NCBI GenBank assembly: GCA_002254565.1
Contig: NJEG01000021.1
Coordinates: 1-36,030, forward strand
From: Candidatus Altarchaeales archaeon ex4484_2
Lineage (GTDB): Archaea > Altiarchaeota > Altiarchaeia > IMC4 > QMZM01
DNA length: 36,030 nucleotides
Direction of reading: 5' to 3'
The notes under the pieces were generated by a model. It had not been told where the DNA came from. It made no database searches and saw nothing but the letters and a program-made list of their open reading frames with translations. The position numbers and the translations under genes were made by a program. Positions within the stretch are counted from its first letter, which is position 1. The number at the start of each line of letters is the position of its first letter. Shown in pieces: positions 15,908 through 24,555 of this stretch.

Positions 15908-16105
15908 CTACAAGTTATATATTCTTCTCCGAATTGGATATTCCAATGTACAAACAACATCTCCTATAAATGTGTTGCTCATTCTTCTATGAAAACTCGA
16001 TCCCGTTTTAACAATCGATTTGTTCATGGGATGTTCCGTTTCATTAAATAAAACAACAACACGTTCTCCTTTCAATGAATTGCCATATTCTCTTCCCACC
16101 ACCAT
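15908..16105 (-). CDS. Small unknown protein of the island operon
   Basis: This 65-residue protein reads MVVGREYGNSLKGERVVVLF and ends VVCTLEYPIRRRIYNL. It lies 1 bp after the stop of the 144-residue-ORF gene and 5 bp before the 59-residue gene, all on the minus strand, so it is very likely co-transcribed with them. It has no transmembrane segment and no recognised domain. The C-terminal V-x-C-T-x3-P-I-R pattern is repeated in the downstream small protein. The strong linkage makes it more credible than its size alone would. Confidence 0.55.
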   Translation of the reverse strand: MVVGREYGNSLKGERVVVLFNETEHPMNKSIVKTGSSFHRRMSNTFIGDVVCTLEYPIRRRIYNL

Positions 16106-16106
16106 T

Positions 16107-16526
16107 TTATCCAGAATTAACTACCTCAATCCTTTCATCTTTCTCTAATTCATCCAGAATATTCATAACCCTTAAAAAGTCTATACCCAACTTATTTGCG
16201 ATTTCATCGGGATAAATCTGTTCCCCCTCTTTAAGACCGTCAAGAAGTTCTTTAATCCTCTGCTTGGCTTCTTCACGAGAAATTTCCTGTAGAACTATAA
16301 CATGAGGTTCATTTGCCTTTTTAAGTTCCTCAATTTCTTTTTCAAGTTTTGATACCCTATTAAGAAGTTGAATCTCATTATCACTTAACCCAGATGGTGT
16401 TTTCATAGCCAGAATAGTTGTAGTTCCTGCCCTAATAGTGAAATCTATGCTAGGTTCCACTTCTAATACTTCTCCATCTATAGGCACGGTTGCAGGCATG
16501 GTTTCAAGTTTTAATTTCTCTTCCAT
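16107..16526 (-). CDS. Unknown coiled-coil protein with winged-helix-like C-terminus
   Basis: The N-terminal 45 residues look beta-rich (VPIDGEVLEVEPSIDFTI). A short coiled coil follows (LLNRVSKLEKEIEELKK). The C-terminal part, ISREEAKQRIKELLDGLKEG then YPDEIANKLGIDFLRVMNILDEL, resembles a compact winged-helix DNA-binding unit of the kind found in archaeal antitoxin-like and regulatory proteins. The track starts at 16541. The ATG at 16526 is preferred because AAGGTGA, which includes the upstream stop region, sits six to ten bases before it. The role is unknown. As the second gene of the operon it may be its regulator or a partner of the 213-residue protein, which is inference. Confidence 0.6.
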   Translation of the reverse strand: MEEKLKLETMPATVPIDGEVLEVEPSIDFTIRAGTTTILAMKTPSGLSDNEIQLLNRVSKLEKEIEELKKANEPHVIVLQEISREEAKQRIKELLDGLKEGEQIYPDEIANKLGIDFLRVMNILDELEKDERIEVVNSG

Positions 16527-16527
16527 A

Positions 16528-17169
16528 TCATTCACCTTCAATAGATTGAATAATTTTTGTGATTTTATCTTCCAATGATTCCTGAAATGAAATTATATCC
16601 CCAGTATCCCTGGATCGGTATTGTAACCTAACGGCAAATCTGTTCCTTGGACTAGTTGGATTTGGTTCTATAATTAAACTAAATAATTCATACTCCTGAG
16701 CCTCCTCTTTATTACTTATCAACACGCCCGTTACTCCTATATCTTCTATATCCTCCAATGGACTTAGATCTATTTTTGAAGACTTGCTCAGAATATCTCT
16801 AGGGTTTTTATTTGATTTCATATTCATGTTTGTAAGAACTTCATAAAAGAGAACTATTGCTTTAGGATCATAACCAATATCTGATAAAAACTGGGTCACT
16901 TCCTTAAAAATATTTAACACACTGGTTGGCTCTTTACCCACTGTATTAAGAGCATGTGCCACATAATTTAATTCTACATTTGTGTTTTCTTTAGCACCTA
17001 TTACCCCCTTTTTTATAACACGGCTTTCAGCATCAACGAATGCCTCACTAACAGGCTTATATCCATGTTCAGGCAGTATCTTTTCTATTTTTTCCTTCAG
17101 TATATTCAGATCTACAATTGGCTTGAGCTTAATGCCTATATGGCAACGATCGTATGCTTCTATTTCCAT
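16528..17169 (-). CDS. Unknown protein, first gene of the island operon
   Basis: This 213-residue soluble protein has alternating strand/helix character. It begins MEIEAYDRCHIGIKLKPIVD and contains NVELNYVAHALNTVGKEPTS and the late block NRFAVRLQYRSRDTGDIISF. No catalytic motif, signal peptide or membrane segment is seen, and no family is recognised with confidence. It starts with ATG, with TATATAAAT about 35 bases upstream, and is followed without a gap by three more same-strand genes. The sequence is markedly A/T-rich compared with the chaperone genes to its right, consistent with foreign origin. Confidence 0.6.
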   Translation of the reverse strand: MEIEAYDRCHIGIKLKPIVDLNILKEKIEKILPEHGYKPVSEAFVDAESRVIKKGVIGAKENTNVELNYVAHALNTVGKEPTSVLNIFKEVTQFLSDIGYDPKAIVLFYEVLTNMNMKSNKNPRDILSKSSKIDLSPLEDIEDIGVTGVLISNKEEAQEYELFSLIIEPNPTSPRNRFAVRLQYRSRDTGDIISFQESLEDKITKIIQSIEGE

Positions 17170-17230
17170 TGTTAGTCCGCCTTTATCAATTCAATGATTT
17201 ATATAGTATTAAAAATATAAATGTATGTTG
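17170..17230 (-). promoter_or_regulatory. Promoter of the island small-gene operon
   Basis: Reading the minus strand toward the 17169 start codon, ACTATATAAATC lies about 30-35 bases before the ATG and AAGGCGG about 7-13 bases before it. This gives a standard archaeal TATA element plus a weak ribosome-binding site, supporting the first gene and the operon as transcribed units. No operator repeat is obvious inside it. Confidence 0.5.
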
Positions 17231-17289
17231 GATTATTTGATCGGATAGTTAAATTGTGATATAACGTTTTATCTATCTCGGGCAAATTT

Positions 17290-17351
17290 CAGATAACTAG
17301 TTTTTATGCGAATTTTTGTTCGCATAAACTCCTTAATGAGTATCTTATCTG
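17290..17351. repeat. Nested inverted repeat (cruciform-like)
   Basis: A perfect ten-base-pair stem TTTATGCGAA/TTCGCATAAA (17303-17312 and 17319-17328, loop TTTTTG) is nested inside a second perfect inverted repeat CAGATAA (17290-17296)/TTATCTG (17345-17351). No ORF covers it. It sits between the promoter of the minus-strand island operon and the chaperone operon. Possible roles are a terminator, a protein-binding site or the end of a mobile element. Confidence 0.6.
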
Positions 17352-17695
17352 AACTTTTATTAATATTATCCTCTAATTGAGGGGTTTGAATAATTTAGGT
17401 GATAGCTAACTGATACCATGTCTCCCTAGCATTATGGCCCACAGGAGACAGTATGGGCGTGTTCAAGGGCTTGAGTAACCCTTTGGTTGAATATGTGTTC
17501 CATGAACCGCTTGTGTCAGTTCATCAATTTTTCCTATTTCACATTCTCTGATTCTGGCAGCAGCCTTAACAGCCATAGCTTCCCTGCTTTATTATTGCTT
17601 CAAGGGTGCTCTAAAACAGGGGGGATATACAGTCAAACCCATTAGTTGTTTGTGTTTTTAATCACTGAATCCAAAGTATTTTTCAGGTGGTTTCC
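17352..17695. other. Intergenic region upstream of grpE with a stem-loop
   Basis: About 340 bases without a convincing gene. TGTCTCC (17419-17425) and GGAGACA (17444-17450) form an inverted repeat. It can be extended by CCAT/ATGG across a small bulge, so a hairpin with an 18-base loop is possible. AAGGG/CCCTT near 17465-17483 is a second short stem. A GATATAC element near 17628 and the A/T-rich stretch before grpE may contain the heat-shock promoter. A 37-codon minus-strand ORF here is not supported. Confidence 0.4.
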
Positions 17696-18199
17696 TTGAC
17701 CAAAGAAGGCAAAAAAGCAGAAGACGTAAAGGAAAAAAGCATACCCAAGAAAAAACTCCGGGAGAAGCTTGTGCAACAGGAGAGGGAATACAACGAACTC
17801 AGAGAACACATGACCCGACTACAGGCCGACTTCGAGAACTACCAGAAACATGTGGCAAGAGACCAACAAAACATCATCAAGACAGCCAATAAAGACCTGG
17901 TGAAGGATTTACTGGATACAATAGACAGCCTCGAATCAGCAATCACCTCCCTGAAAGAAAAAGATGGGGAAGCAGCCAAAGGCTTGGAATTAATCTACGG
18001 GAACCTTATGAAAACCCTCCAGAAACACGGGCTCAGAAAAATCAAGGCAGTGGGAGAAAAACTAGACCCTTACTACCATGAGGTGGTGATGCAGGAGCCC
18101 TCCAAAAAAGAGGAGGGAACCATCCTGGAGGAACTGCAGAAGGGATACACTCTAAACATGAACGTTATAAGACACTCGAAGGTGAAAACAGCAAGGTGA
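17696..18199 (+). CDS. grpE: GrpE nucleotide-exchange factor
   Basis: This protein of about 167 residues is the DnaK nucleotide-exchange factor. A long N-terminal coiled coil ([32 protein letters not shown]) is followed by the four-helix dimer region ([17 protein letters not shown]) and the beta-wing with the family signature [17 protein letters not shown], ending [14 protein letters not shown]. The start is uncertain: the track uses GTG at 17687, but AGGTGG at 17685-17690 fits a Shine-Dalgarno sequence for TTG at 17696. Its stop overlaps the region just before dnaK, so the two are coupled. Archaeal GrpE-DnaK-DnaJ sets are thought to derive from bacteria. Confidence 0.93.
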   Translation: MTKEGKKAEDVKEKSIPKKKLREKLVQQEREYNELREHMTRLQADFENYQKHVARDQQNIIKTANKDLVKDLLDTIDSLESAITSLKEKDGEAAKGLELIYGNLMKTLQKHGLRKIKAVGEKLDPYYHEVVMQEPSKKEEGTILEELQKGYTLNMNVIRHSKVKTAR

Positions 18200-18210
18200 A
18201 TGAAAAAAAA

Positions 18211-19953
18211 ATGGCTAAAGAAAAAATTATAGGAATCGATTTAGGAACAAGCAACTCGCAGGCATCTGTTATGATGGCAGGGAAGCCGACAATCATCCCA
18301 TCAGCTGAGGGAGCTACTGTGGCAGGTAAGATGTTCCCCTCAGTTGTTGCCTTCACCAAAGATAAACAGTTGCTGGTAGGGCAGCCAGCGAAGAGACAGA
18401 CCGTGTCCAACCCAGAAGGCACCGTGTTGGAGGCGAAGAGGAAGATGGGAACAGACCATAAATACAAAATCCACGGCAAAACATACACCCCCCAGCAGAT
18501 ATCCGCCTACATACTCCAAAAAATTAAGGCAGACGCTGAATCCTTCCTTGGAGAAGACGTTAACAAGGCAGTGATTACCGTGCCCGCATACTTCGACGAC
18601 AACCAGAGACAGGCAACAAAGGATGCGGGAGAGATCGCAGGCCTTGATGTTGTCAGGATAATAAACGAGCCAACCGCCGCATCACTCGCCTATGGAGTGG
18701 ATAAGGCAGAAGAGGAACACACCATACTAGTCTTCGACTTCGGCGGAGGGACACTCGATGTCACAATACTGGAGTTCGGTGGAGGCGTGTTCGAGGTTAA
18801 ATCCACCTCCGGGGACACAAAGCTGGGTGGAGCGGACATGGATGAGGCTCTCATGAATTACGTGATAGAGGAGTTCAAGAAGGAATCAGGGATAGACTTA
18901 AGGAAAGATGGCATGGCAGTCCAGAGAGTCAAGGAGGCCTCAGAGAAGGCCAAGATAGAGCTTTCGGGAGTGCTTGAGACAGAGATAAACCTGCCCTACG
19001 TGACAGCTGATGAAAGCGGGCCCAAGCACCTGCAGATGAAAATCACACGCGCCAAGCTGGAGGACCTGATCAAGCCCATAATAGATAAATGCGGTGAACC
19101 AATCGACAAGGCTATAAAAGAAGCCAAGGTATCCAAGGATGAAATAACAAAGGTCATACTCGTTGGGGGTCCTACAAGGATGCCAATAGTCCAGAAGTTT
19201 GTGGTAGACCACGTGGGAAAGAAAATCGAGAGAGGAATCGACCCCATGGAGTGTGTTGCCATGGGGGCGGCAATCCAGGGAGCGGTGCTGGCCGGGGAGA
19301 TAAAAGATATCGTGCTCCTGGATGTGACACCCCTCACCCTGGGAATAGAGACATTAGGTGGTGTAACCACCCCCCTGATTCCAGCCAACACCACGATACC
19401 CACCAAAAAAAGTCAGATATTCACAACCGCAGCAGATAGCCAGACGGCGGTGACAATAAACGTGGTGCAGGGGGAGAGACCGATGGCCAAGGACAACACA
19501 AGCCTGGGGCAGTTCAACCTGGTTGGTATCCCACCCTCCCCGAGGGGTGTTCCACAGATTGAGGTAACCTTCGACATGGACGCTAACGGCATATTGAATG
19601 TTTCAGCGAAGGACATGGGTACAGGCAAAGAACAGAAGATCACCATCACAGCCTCCACTAAGCTGTCTAGGGATGACATTGATAGAATGAAGAAGGAGGC
19701 GGAGCAGCATGCAGAAGAAGACAGGAAGAGGAAGGAGGAGATAGAGTTAAGAAATAACGCTGACTCACTGGTTTATGAGACAGAGAAGTTTTTAAGGGGA
19801 CGGAGGGTAGATACCGGAGCCTTCTTGAAAAAAGACCTGAATACAGGAACTGGGTTACCTTCAGGGCAGCTAAGAAGGAGCCAGTCTATAACTGGTTCCA
19901 CTATAAGGAGGGCTTCTCCCCGCAGCTGGTGTGGTCTCTTCTGGAGGAACTGA
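18211..19953 (+). CDS. dnaK: DnaK (Hsp70), C-terminal lid lost
   Basis: The ATPase domain is complete: [52 protein letters not shown]. The substrate-binding beta domain is also complete ([20 protein letters not shown] to [19 protein letters not shown]), and the first lid helix is present to [14 protein letters not shown]. After that the reading frame continues as unrelated, arginine-rich sequence ([13 protein letters not shown] to CGLFWRN), because it has run out of frame into the methyltransferase gene. Roughly the last 80-100 residues of a normal DnaK are missing. The ATG at 18211 gives the usual [14 protein letters not shown] start; the track's GTG at 18196 adds five residues. A lid-less Hsp70 may still bind ATP and peptide weakly. 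It may be a real deletion or an assembly fault. Confidence 0.88.
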   Translation: MAKEKIIGIDLGTSNSQASVMMAGKPTIIPSAEGATVAGKMFPSVVAFTKDKQLLVGQPAKRQTVSNPEGTVLEAKRKMGTDHKYKIHGKTYTPQQISAYILQKIKADAESFLGEDVNKAVITVPAYFDDNQRQATKDAGEIAGLDVVRIINEPTAASLAYGVDKAEEEHTILVFDFGGGTLDVTILEFGGGVFEVKSTSGDTKLGGADMDEALMNYVIEEFKKESGIDLRKDGMAVQRVKEASEKAKIELSGVLETEINLPYVTADESGPKHLQMKITRAKLEDLIKPIIDKCGEPIDKAIKEAKVSKDEITKVILVGGPTRMPIVQKFVVDHVGKKIERGIDPMECVAMGAAIQGAVLAGEIKDIVLLDVTPLTLGIETLGGVTTPLIPANTTIPTKKSQIFTTAADSQTAVTINVVQGERPMAKDNTSLGQFNLVGIPPSPRGVPQIEVTFDMDANGILNVSAKDMGTGKEQKITITASTKLSRDDIDRMKKEAEQHAEEDRKRKEEIELRNNADSLVYETEKFLRGRRVDTGAFLKKDLNTGTGLPSGQLRRSQSITGSTIRRASPRSWCGLFWRN

Positions 19954-21017
19954 ACGTGAAGAGAGGTTCCTCCGTAATTGACCCCTTCTGCGGTACAGGT
20001 ACAACACTACTAGCCTGTAGGGATAAATCCTACAACTCTATTGGCTTCGACATCCTGCCCCTGAGCGTTTTAGTCTCCAACACGAAACTGCAGACAGGCT
20101 ACGACATGCGACAACTTAAGGAAAAAATCAGGGAGTTAACCTCCTCCAAGTTCGACAAGAAAAAGAGGAGGTGGCCTGAGCTCAAATTCTTTAACGTGGA
20201 GAAGGCTTACTCCAGGTATGCTTACTCTGACATCCTCTTTTATAGGGATAAGATAATGGAAGAGGAGGATGAGAAAACAAGAAACTTTCTCTTTCTGGGG
20301 CTTTTGAGCATAGTCGTCGGCTGTGGAAACATAAAAAAAGACGGTGGTGTGTTGAAGATAATGAAGAGGAAACACATCCCTCCAGTGAAGGTGCTGCTGA
20401 AGAACAGGCTGAAGAGGATGTACGGGGATCTTGAGAATAAAAAAACAATCCCTGGTGCGGAGGCTGAGGCAATGCTGGGGGATGCCAGAGGCCTGCCAGT
20501 AGATGATAACTCATTTCATGCGTGCATCACCTCACCACCCTATCTGAACTGGGTTGACTACACCAAGGTTTACGCTATCGAACTATCACTGCTTTTGGAC
20601 TCGGGTAGTGAGCTAAGGAGACTGCGCAAGGAAACTATGAGGTCCCATGTCGGCTCCAGGAGAAGAAAAAAGAAACTCCCTGAATCCACAAAATTATCCG
20701 AGATTATGGACAGCCTCTGGGAGAATCCTGATCCAAAGAAGAAACCGGAGGTTGTGGTGGACTATTTCACTGATTTAGGTGAGTCCCTGAAAACAATCCA
20801 TAACTCGCTGGTTGATGGTGGTGGGGCTGCGTTGGTAATATCCAATACCTGCATGTCCTCACTCACTATAGACTCTGACTTAATCACGGCAGAGCTTTCA
20901 GAGAACATTGGTTTTAGTGTCGAGAGGATACTTGTGTCCAACGTCAGATGGTGTGACGTTGGTGGCATAAAAAAAGAGAGGCCGGTCAGGGAGAGCATAG
21001 TTGTTTTAAAGAGATGA
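19929..21017 (+). CDS. Putative DNA methyltransferase (N4/N6-type), start lost
   Basis: A SAM-binding motif [15 protein letters not shown] lies near the N-terminus and a catalytic [16 protein letters not shown] motif near residue 200, preceded by [13 protein letters not shown]. This indicates an amino-methyltransferase of the N4-cytosine/N6-adenine type, probably acting on DNA. The GTG at 19929 is the first usable start. The frame is open upstream from 19779 and encodes conserved-looking sequence ([20 protein letters not shown]), with no ATG, GTG or TTG. The natural N-terminus therefore extended further left, where dnaK now sits. No restriction nuclease is adjacent. Expression may be poor, or the gene may be fused to dnaK if a one-base indel exists in the T run at 19789-19793. 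Confidence 0.75.
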   Translation: MWSLLEELNVKRGSSVIDPFCGTGTTLLACRDKSYNSIGFDILPLSVLVSNTKLQTGYDMRQLKEKIRELTSSKFDKKKRRWPELKFFNVEKAYSRYAYSDILFYRDKIMEEEDEKTRNFLFLGLLSIVVGCGNIKKDGGVLKIMKRKHIPPVKVLLKNRLKRMYGDLENKKTIPGAEAEAMLGDARGLPVDDNSFHACITSPPYLNWVDYTKVYAIELSLLLDSGSELRRLRKETMRSHVGSRRRKKKLPESTKLSEIMDSLWENPDPKKKPEVVVDYFTDLGESLKTIHNSLVDGGGAALVISNTCMSSLTIDSDLITAELSENIGFSVERILVSNVRWCDVGGIKKERPVRESIVVLKR

Positions 21018-21064
21018 TCCTTTTTATACATTGAGTATAATATAGTTATACGGGATGGTAAGAA

Positions 21065-21310
21065 ATGTTTAAACTAAAGAGTAGGATTGGACCGAAGGGG
21101 CAGGTTGTAATACCTAAACCAATAAGAGACAACCTTGGATTTGAACCTGGAAGAGACGTTTATTTCTACGTGCATAAAAACGAGGTAATACTCGAAAAGA
21201 AATCCGGCGAAGAGATCCTAGATGAATTTATCAAGGAGATAGAAAAGAAAAAACCCCCCAAGAACATAGACTGGGATAGATTACATTACTCACAGTTTAA
21301 GAGAAAATGA
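21065..21310 (+). CDS. AbrB/SpoVT-type antitoxin (VapB-like)
   Basis: This 81-residue protein has the swapped-hairpin AbrB DNA-binding domain at its N-terminus: RIGPKGQVVIPKPIRDNLGFEPGRDVYF, followed by VILEKK. The C-terminal acidic/basic tail would wrap the toxin. It overlaps the PIN-domain gene by four bases (ATGA), the usual order antitoxin then toxin. Such antitoxins repress their own promoter together with the toxin. The pair sits between the methyltransferase and dnaJ. Confidence 0.9.
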   Translation: MFKLKSRIGPKGQVVIPKPIRDNLGFEPGRDVYFYVHKNEVILEKKSGEEILDEFIKEIEKKKPPKNIDWDRLHYSQFKRK

Positions 21311-21705
21311 AATATCTAGACGCAAACGTTTTCATCTATGCTGCATTATACACTGGGAAAAAAGCAGAGCATGCGCGGGAAATATTAAGGACGATGGTTG
21401 AAGGTGATGTGGCTATCACCTCAACCCTAACGATAGATGAGGTTGTCTGGGCCGTATGGAAGGAATCAAACAGAGAGAAGGCGATAAAGGAGGGTGTTAG
21501 AATCCTTGAACTCCCGAATCTGAAGGTATTATCTGTGGAGGTGGAGGATGCATACTCTGCATTGAATCTAATGAATAAATACCAGAAACTAAGGTCAAGA
21601 GACGCTATTCATCTGGCGGTCTCACTTCGTGCAGGAGTATTCAAGATTATCTCCGATGATTCTGATTTCGATGATGTGGATGATATAGAAAGGGAGAAAC
21701 TCTAG
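21307..21705 (+). CDS. vapC: PIN-domain ribonuclease toxin (VapC-like)
   Basis: This 132-residue PIN-domain protein has the acidic active-site residues in order: [10 protein letters not shown] (D5), [13 protein letters not shown] (Glu), [11 protein letters not shown] (Asp) and [10 protein letters not shown] (Asp). VapC toxins cleave tRNA or rRNA and are neutralised by the cognate antitoxin, here the AbrB-like protein encoded immediately upstream with ATGA overlap. The stop is followed after one base by the dnaJ ATG, so the toxin gene is embedded in the chaperone operon. Confidence 0.92.
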   Translation: MKYLDANVFIYAALYTGKKAEHAREILRTMVEGDVAITSTLTIDEVVWAVWKESNREKAIKEGVRILELPNLKVLSVEVEDAYSALNLMNKYQKLRSRDAIHLAVSLRAGVFKIISDDSDFDDVDDIEREKL

Positions 21706-21706
21706 G

Positions 21707-22864
21707 ATGGCGAAGAGAGACTACTACGAGGTTCTTGGCATAAAAAAGGGAGCTAGCAAGACAGAGATAAAGAAGGCCTACAGACGGCTTGCCAGAAAAT
21801 ACCATCCTGATGTTAACAAGGAAAGTGATGCTGAAGAAAAATTCAAGGAGATATCGGAGGCCTATGAGGTTTTAGCCGATAAAGACAAGAGAGCGAACTA
21901 TGACCGATTCGGCCATGCAGGAGCCAGGGAGGGCTTCACGGGAGGGGGTTTCAGCTGGAACGACTTCTCACACTTCGATGACATATCCGACATATTCGGC
22001 AGGGATTTCTTCGGCAGGGATATCTTCGACGTCTTCTTTGGTGGTGGACACAGAAGGAGGACATCAGCGAGGCGGGGCTCTGATCTGAGGTTTGATCTAT
22101 CCATAGACTTGGAGGATGTCATATATGGTGCCAGGAAGGAGATTATGGTGTGGAGGACTGAATCATGCAGTAAATGCAACGGCTCCGGTGCCAAAGACGC
22201 TAACTCCATAAAAACATGCGACCAGTGTCAAGGTGCTGGGAGGGTTAATAGACAGCAGAAGACTCCTTTTGGCAGCTTTGTTACCGTGGCCACATGTAGT
22301 GCATGCCATGGTACGGGAAAGATTATAACAGAACCCTGCAATAAATGCAAGGGCTCCGGTAGAGTCAGGGTCAAGAAAAAAATTATGGTGAAAATACCGA
22401 AGGGTGTGGAATCAGGCTCATATCTACTGCTAAGGGGTGAAGGTGATGCTGGTGTTAACGGCGGCTCATCAGGTGATTTATATGTGGTGATAACGGTGAA
22501 ACCACACAAGCTCTTCAGGAGAGACGGTAATGATTTATACTATGAGCTACCTGTAACCTTCTCCCAGGCCGCTTTAGGGGATGAGGTGGAGATACCATCC
22601 TTTGACGGGGCTGTGAAGATGAAGATCCCATCCGGTACACAGACAGGTACCGTCTTCAGGTTGAAGGATAAGGGAGTTCCTCTATTGAACTCCAATCGTA
22701 GAGGTGATGAGATGGTTAAGGTAAAGGTTTTAACCCCTGAAAAATTAAACAGCAGGCAGAAGGAGTTATTCCATGAGCTGGCTGAGGTGGGTGGCAGGCC
22801 GATGCAACAGGATGAAGGATTTTTTGATACCTTCCTTAACGGGATAAAAAAGAGGTTATCGTGA
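21707..22864 (+). CDS. dnaJ: DnaJ (Hsp40) co-chaperone
   Basis: This 385-residue type I DnaJ has a J domain at residues 1-70 with the HPD motif in [11 protein letters not shown] Gly/Phe-rich region follows ([20 protein letters not shown]). The zinc domain holds four repeats ([36 protein letters not shown]). The C-terminal substrate-binding domains span [20 protein letters not shown] to the end. It stimulates DnaK ATPase and delivers substrates. The gene is intact, unlike dnaK. It starts one base after vapC, so its transcription now depends on the inserted genes or on internal promoters. Confidence 0.96.
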   Translation: MAKRDYYEVLGIKKGASKTEIKKAYRRLARKYHPDVNKESDAEEKFKEISEAYEVLADKDKRANYDRFGHAGAREGFTGGGFSWNDFSHFDDISDIFGRDFFGRDIFDVFFGGGHRRRTSARRGSDLRFDLSIDLEDVIYGARKEIMVWRTESCSKCNGSGAKDANSIKTCDQCQGAGRVNRQQKTPFGSFVTVATCSACHGTGKIITEPCNKCKGSGRVRVKKKIMVKIPKGVESGSYLLLRGEGDAGVNGGSSGDLYVVITVKPHKLFRRDGNDLYYELPVTFSQAALGDEVEIPSFDGAVKMKIPSGTQTGTVFRLKDKGVPLLNSNRRGDEMVKVKVLTPEKLNSRQKELFHELAEVGGRPMQQDEGFFDTFLNGIKKRLS

Positions 22865-22902
22865 CTTTTAAGCCCTGGATTCGATAGATATAGTATACCA
22901 AG

Positions 22903-23106
22903 ATGTCTTTCGTGGATGAAAAAATCATGGCGTTGAAGCAGAACCCCCCCATGGCCTTAGCCAGTCTGGTGGTTTCACTGGCGGTTGTTGCCATACTGAT
23001 TGTCTTAATAGCCTGGTTCTTTTTTGGATACAGCTATGGTGTGGTTCGCATCTCAACGGGCACTATGGAGCAAGCCGCATCTTCTTTGATGCTTTGCTTA
23101 CTCTAG
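22903..23106 (+). CDS. Small single-span membrane protein, unknown
   Basis: This 67-residue ORF has a charged N-terminus (MSFVDEKIMALKQN) and one strong hydrophobic segment of about 25-30 residues (LASLVVSLAVVAILIVLIAWFFFGY). It starts with ATG at 22903, and the A/T-rich GATATAGTATACC lies about 10-25 bases upstream. The 3' end overlaps the convergent PadR gene by 9 bp, and the last residues look irregular, so it may be truncated. No family is recognised. Confidence 0.5.
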   Translation: MSFVDEKIMALKQNPPMALASLVVSLAVVAILIVLIAWFFFGYSYGVVRISTGTMEQAASSLMLCLL

Positions 23107-23421
23107 TTTCTCTATCATCTCGTTTATGTAGGTTATACCATTTTCCAGAAGTGTTAATCCCTCCCTTGTGATGGTGTAGTATTTCCTTTGCCTCTCTTCT
23201 TGGCGCCATTCAGTGTCCACGTAACCCTCTTTTAGCAGCTTGTAGAGTATCACATAAGCGCTGACTGTGCCTATCTCGAAGTCGAATCTTTCCTGGATGT
23301 TTTTATTGAGCTCGTAGGCGTACATTGGTTTCTCTTTCAAGAGTCTGAGGATGTATATCCAGAGGTTTTCTGTGGTGGTTTTTTTCTTGAGTCTCTTAAG
23401 TGGTTTATCTCCGTGGGTCAT
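23098..23421 (-). CDS. PadR-family transcriptional regulator
   Basis: This 107-residue winged-helix protein shows the PadR pattern: LWIYILRLLKEKPMYAYELNKNIQERF, VSAYVILYKLLKEGYV, and the wing RQRKYYTITREGLTLL, ending in a short dimerisation helix. PadR proteins usually repress neighbouring genes in response to small ligands. The gene is divergent from the inositol-1-phosphate synthase gene, with 60 bp between the two, so autoregulation and control of inositol-lipid synthesis are plausible. The ligand is unknown. Confidence 0.9.
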   Translation of the reverse strand: MTHGDKPLKRLKKKTTTENLWIYILRLLKEKPMYAYELNKNIQERFDFEIGTVSAYVILYKLLKEGYVDTEWRQEERQRKYYTITREGLTLLENGITYINEMIEKLE

Positions 23422-23481
23422 TTTGAGAAATTAAAGTTTTATGACTATAAAATATTTATTTAATAAAAGATATATACTTAC
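23422..23481. promoter_or_regulatory. Divergent promoter padR / inositol-phosphate synthase
   Basis: This 60-bp, almost purely A/T gap holds CTATAAAATATTTATT at about 23445-23460, a TATA element some 30 bases before the ino1 ATG. The same A/T-rich sequence is roughly self-complementary (ATATTTATTTAATAAA), so it may also serve the padR promoter and hold the regulator's binding site. Both mRNAs would be nearly leaderless. Confidence 0.5.
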
Positions 23482-24555
23482 ATGACTAAAAAAATCAAGG
23501 TAGCCCTGGTGGGAGTGGGAAACTGTGCATCATCCATAGTGCAGGGAGTTGAATACTACAAAGACATAGACGGAAACGACCCCCTGATACCTGGACTAAT
23601 GCACAACGTCATCTCAGGCTATAAAATAGCTCACATAAAATTCGTAGCCGCATTCGATGTGGACTCAAAGAAAGTTGGAAAGGATCTGTCTGAGGCAGTC
23701 TTCAGCCAGCCAAACTGCACACAAAAATTCTCCAACGTACCTAAACAGGATGTGGAGGTAAAAAAGGGTCCTGTGCTGGATGGAGTGGCGGAGACAACCC
23801 GGGAAAAGTTCACGGTGGACGTGAAACAGAAACCTGTGGACGTAGCATCCCACCTGAAGGAGACGAAACCGGATATCCTGATAAGCTACCTTCCCGTGGG
23901 ATCTGAGGAGGCAACGAGACACTACGCCAGAGAGTGCCTTGAGGTAGGCGTTGCATTCATAAACGCCATACCAGTATTCATCGCATCAGACCCCGGATGG
24001 GCTAAAAAATTCGAGGAAAAAAAGCTACCTATTGTGGGAGATGACATAAAATCCCAAGTGGGGGCAACAATAGTGCACAGGGCACTCACAAGATTGTTCG
24101 TTGACCGGGGAGTGAAATTAGATCATACCTACCAGCTGAATGTTGGAGGGAACACTGATTTCCTGAATATGCTGGAAAGGCAGAGGCTCAGCAAAACCCA
24201 GTCCGTGCAATCCCAGCTGCCCACACAGTTGCCGGAGCATGATATACACATAGGACCCTCAGACTACGTACCATGGCTGAAGGATAAAAAGCTGGCCTTC
24301 ATACGACTTCAGGGAAGAAAATTCGGTGACGTGCCCCTAAACGTTGAACTGAGACTGGATGTGGAGGACTCACCTAACTCTGCAGGTGTTATGGTGGACG
24401 CGGTAAGGTGTGCCAAGATAGCCCTGGATAGGGGTATCGGGGGTCCATTGTTGAGTGCATCATCTTATTTTATGAAGTCCCCGCCCATACAGTACCAGGA
24501 TTCCGTGGCAAGGGATATGGTGGATGAATACATTAAAGGGGAAAGGGAGAGATGA
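23482..24555 (+). CDS. Inositol-1-phosphate synthase (INO1-like)
   Basis: This 357-residue NAD-dependent enzyme converts glucose-6-phosphate to L-myo-inositol-1-phosphate. The Rossmann start is [20 protein letters not shown]. Catalytic-domain blocks include [42 protein letters not shown] and the C-terminal [13 protein letters not shown]. The length matches the short archaeal/mycobacterial form. The stop overlaps the next ATG (ATGA), coupling it to the lipid headgroup transferase, so the product probably feeds archaetidylinositol synthesis. Confidence 0.95.
   Translation: MTKKIKVALVGVGNCASSIVQGVEYYKDIDGNDPLIPGLMHNVISGYKIAHIKFVAAFDVDSKKVGKDLSEAVFSQPNCTQKFSNVPKQDVEVKKGPVLDGVAETTREKFTVDVKQKPVDVASHLKETKPDILISYLPVGSEEATRHYARECLEVGVAFINAIPVFIASDPGWAKKFEEKKLPIVGDDIKSQVGATIVHRALTRLFVDRGVKLDHTYQLNVGGNTDFLNMLERQRLSKTQSVQSQLPTQLPEHDIHIGPSDYVPWLKDKKLAFIRLQGRKFGDVPLNVELRLDVEDSPNSAGVMVDAVRCAKIALDRGIGGPLLSASSYFMKSPPIQYQDSVARDMVDEYIKGERER

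Noticed and set aside
17463-17576. 37-codon minus-strand ORF beginning MAVKAAARIRECEIG
   Set aside because: It has a protein-like composition but no promoter, no conserved motif I recognise, and it is isolated in a gene-free region. It may be a fragment of a former gene but cannot be supported.
19786-19800. Programmed -1 frameshift at the TTTTT run to make a DnaK-methyltransferase fusion
   Set aside because: The zero-frame codons TTT TTA preceded by G do not form a standard X-XXY-YYZ slippery heptamer. Biologically a DnaK-methyltransferase fusion would be strange. A deletion or indel is simpler.
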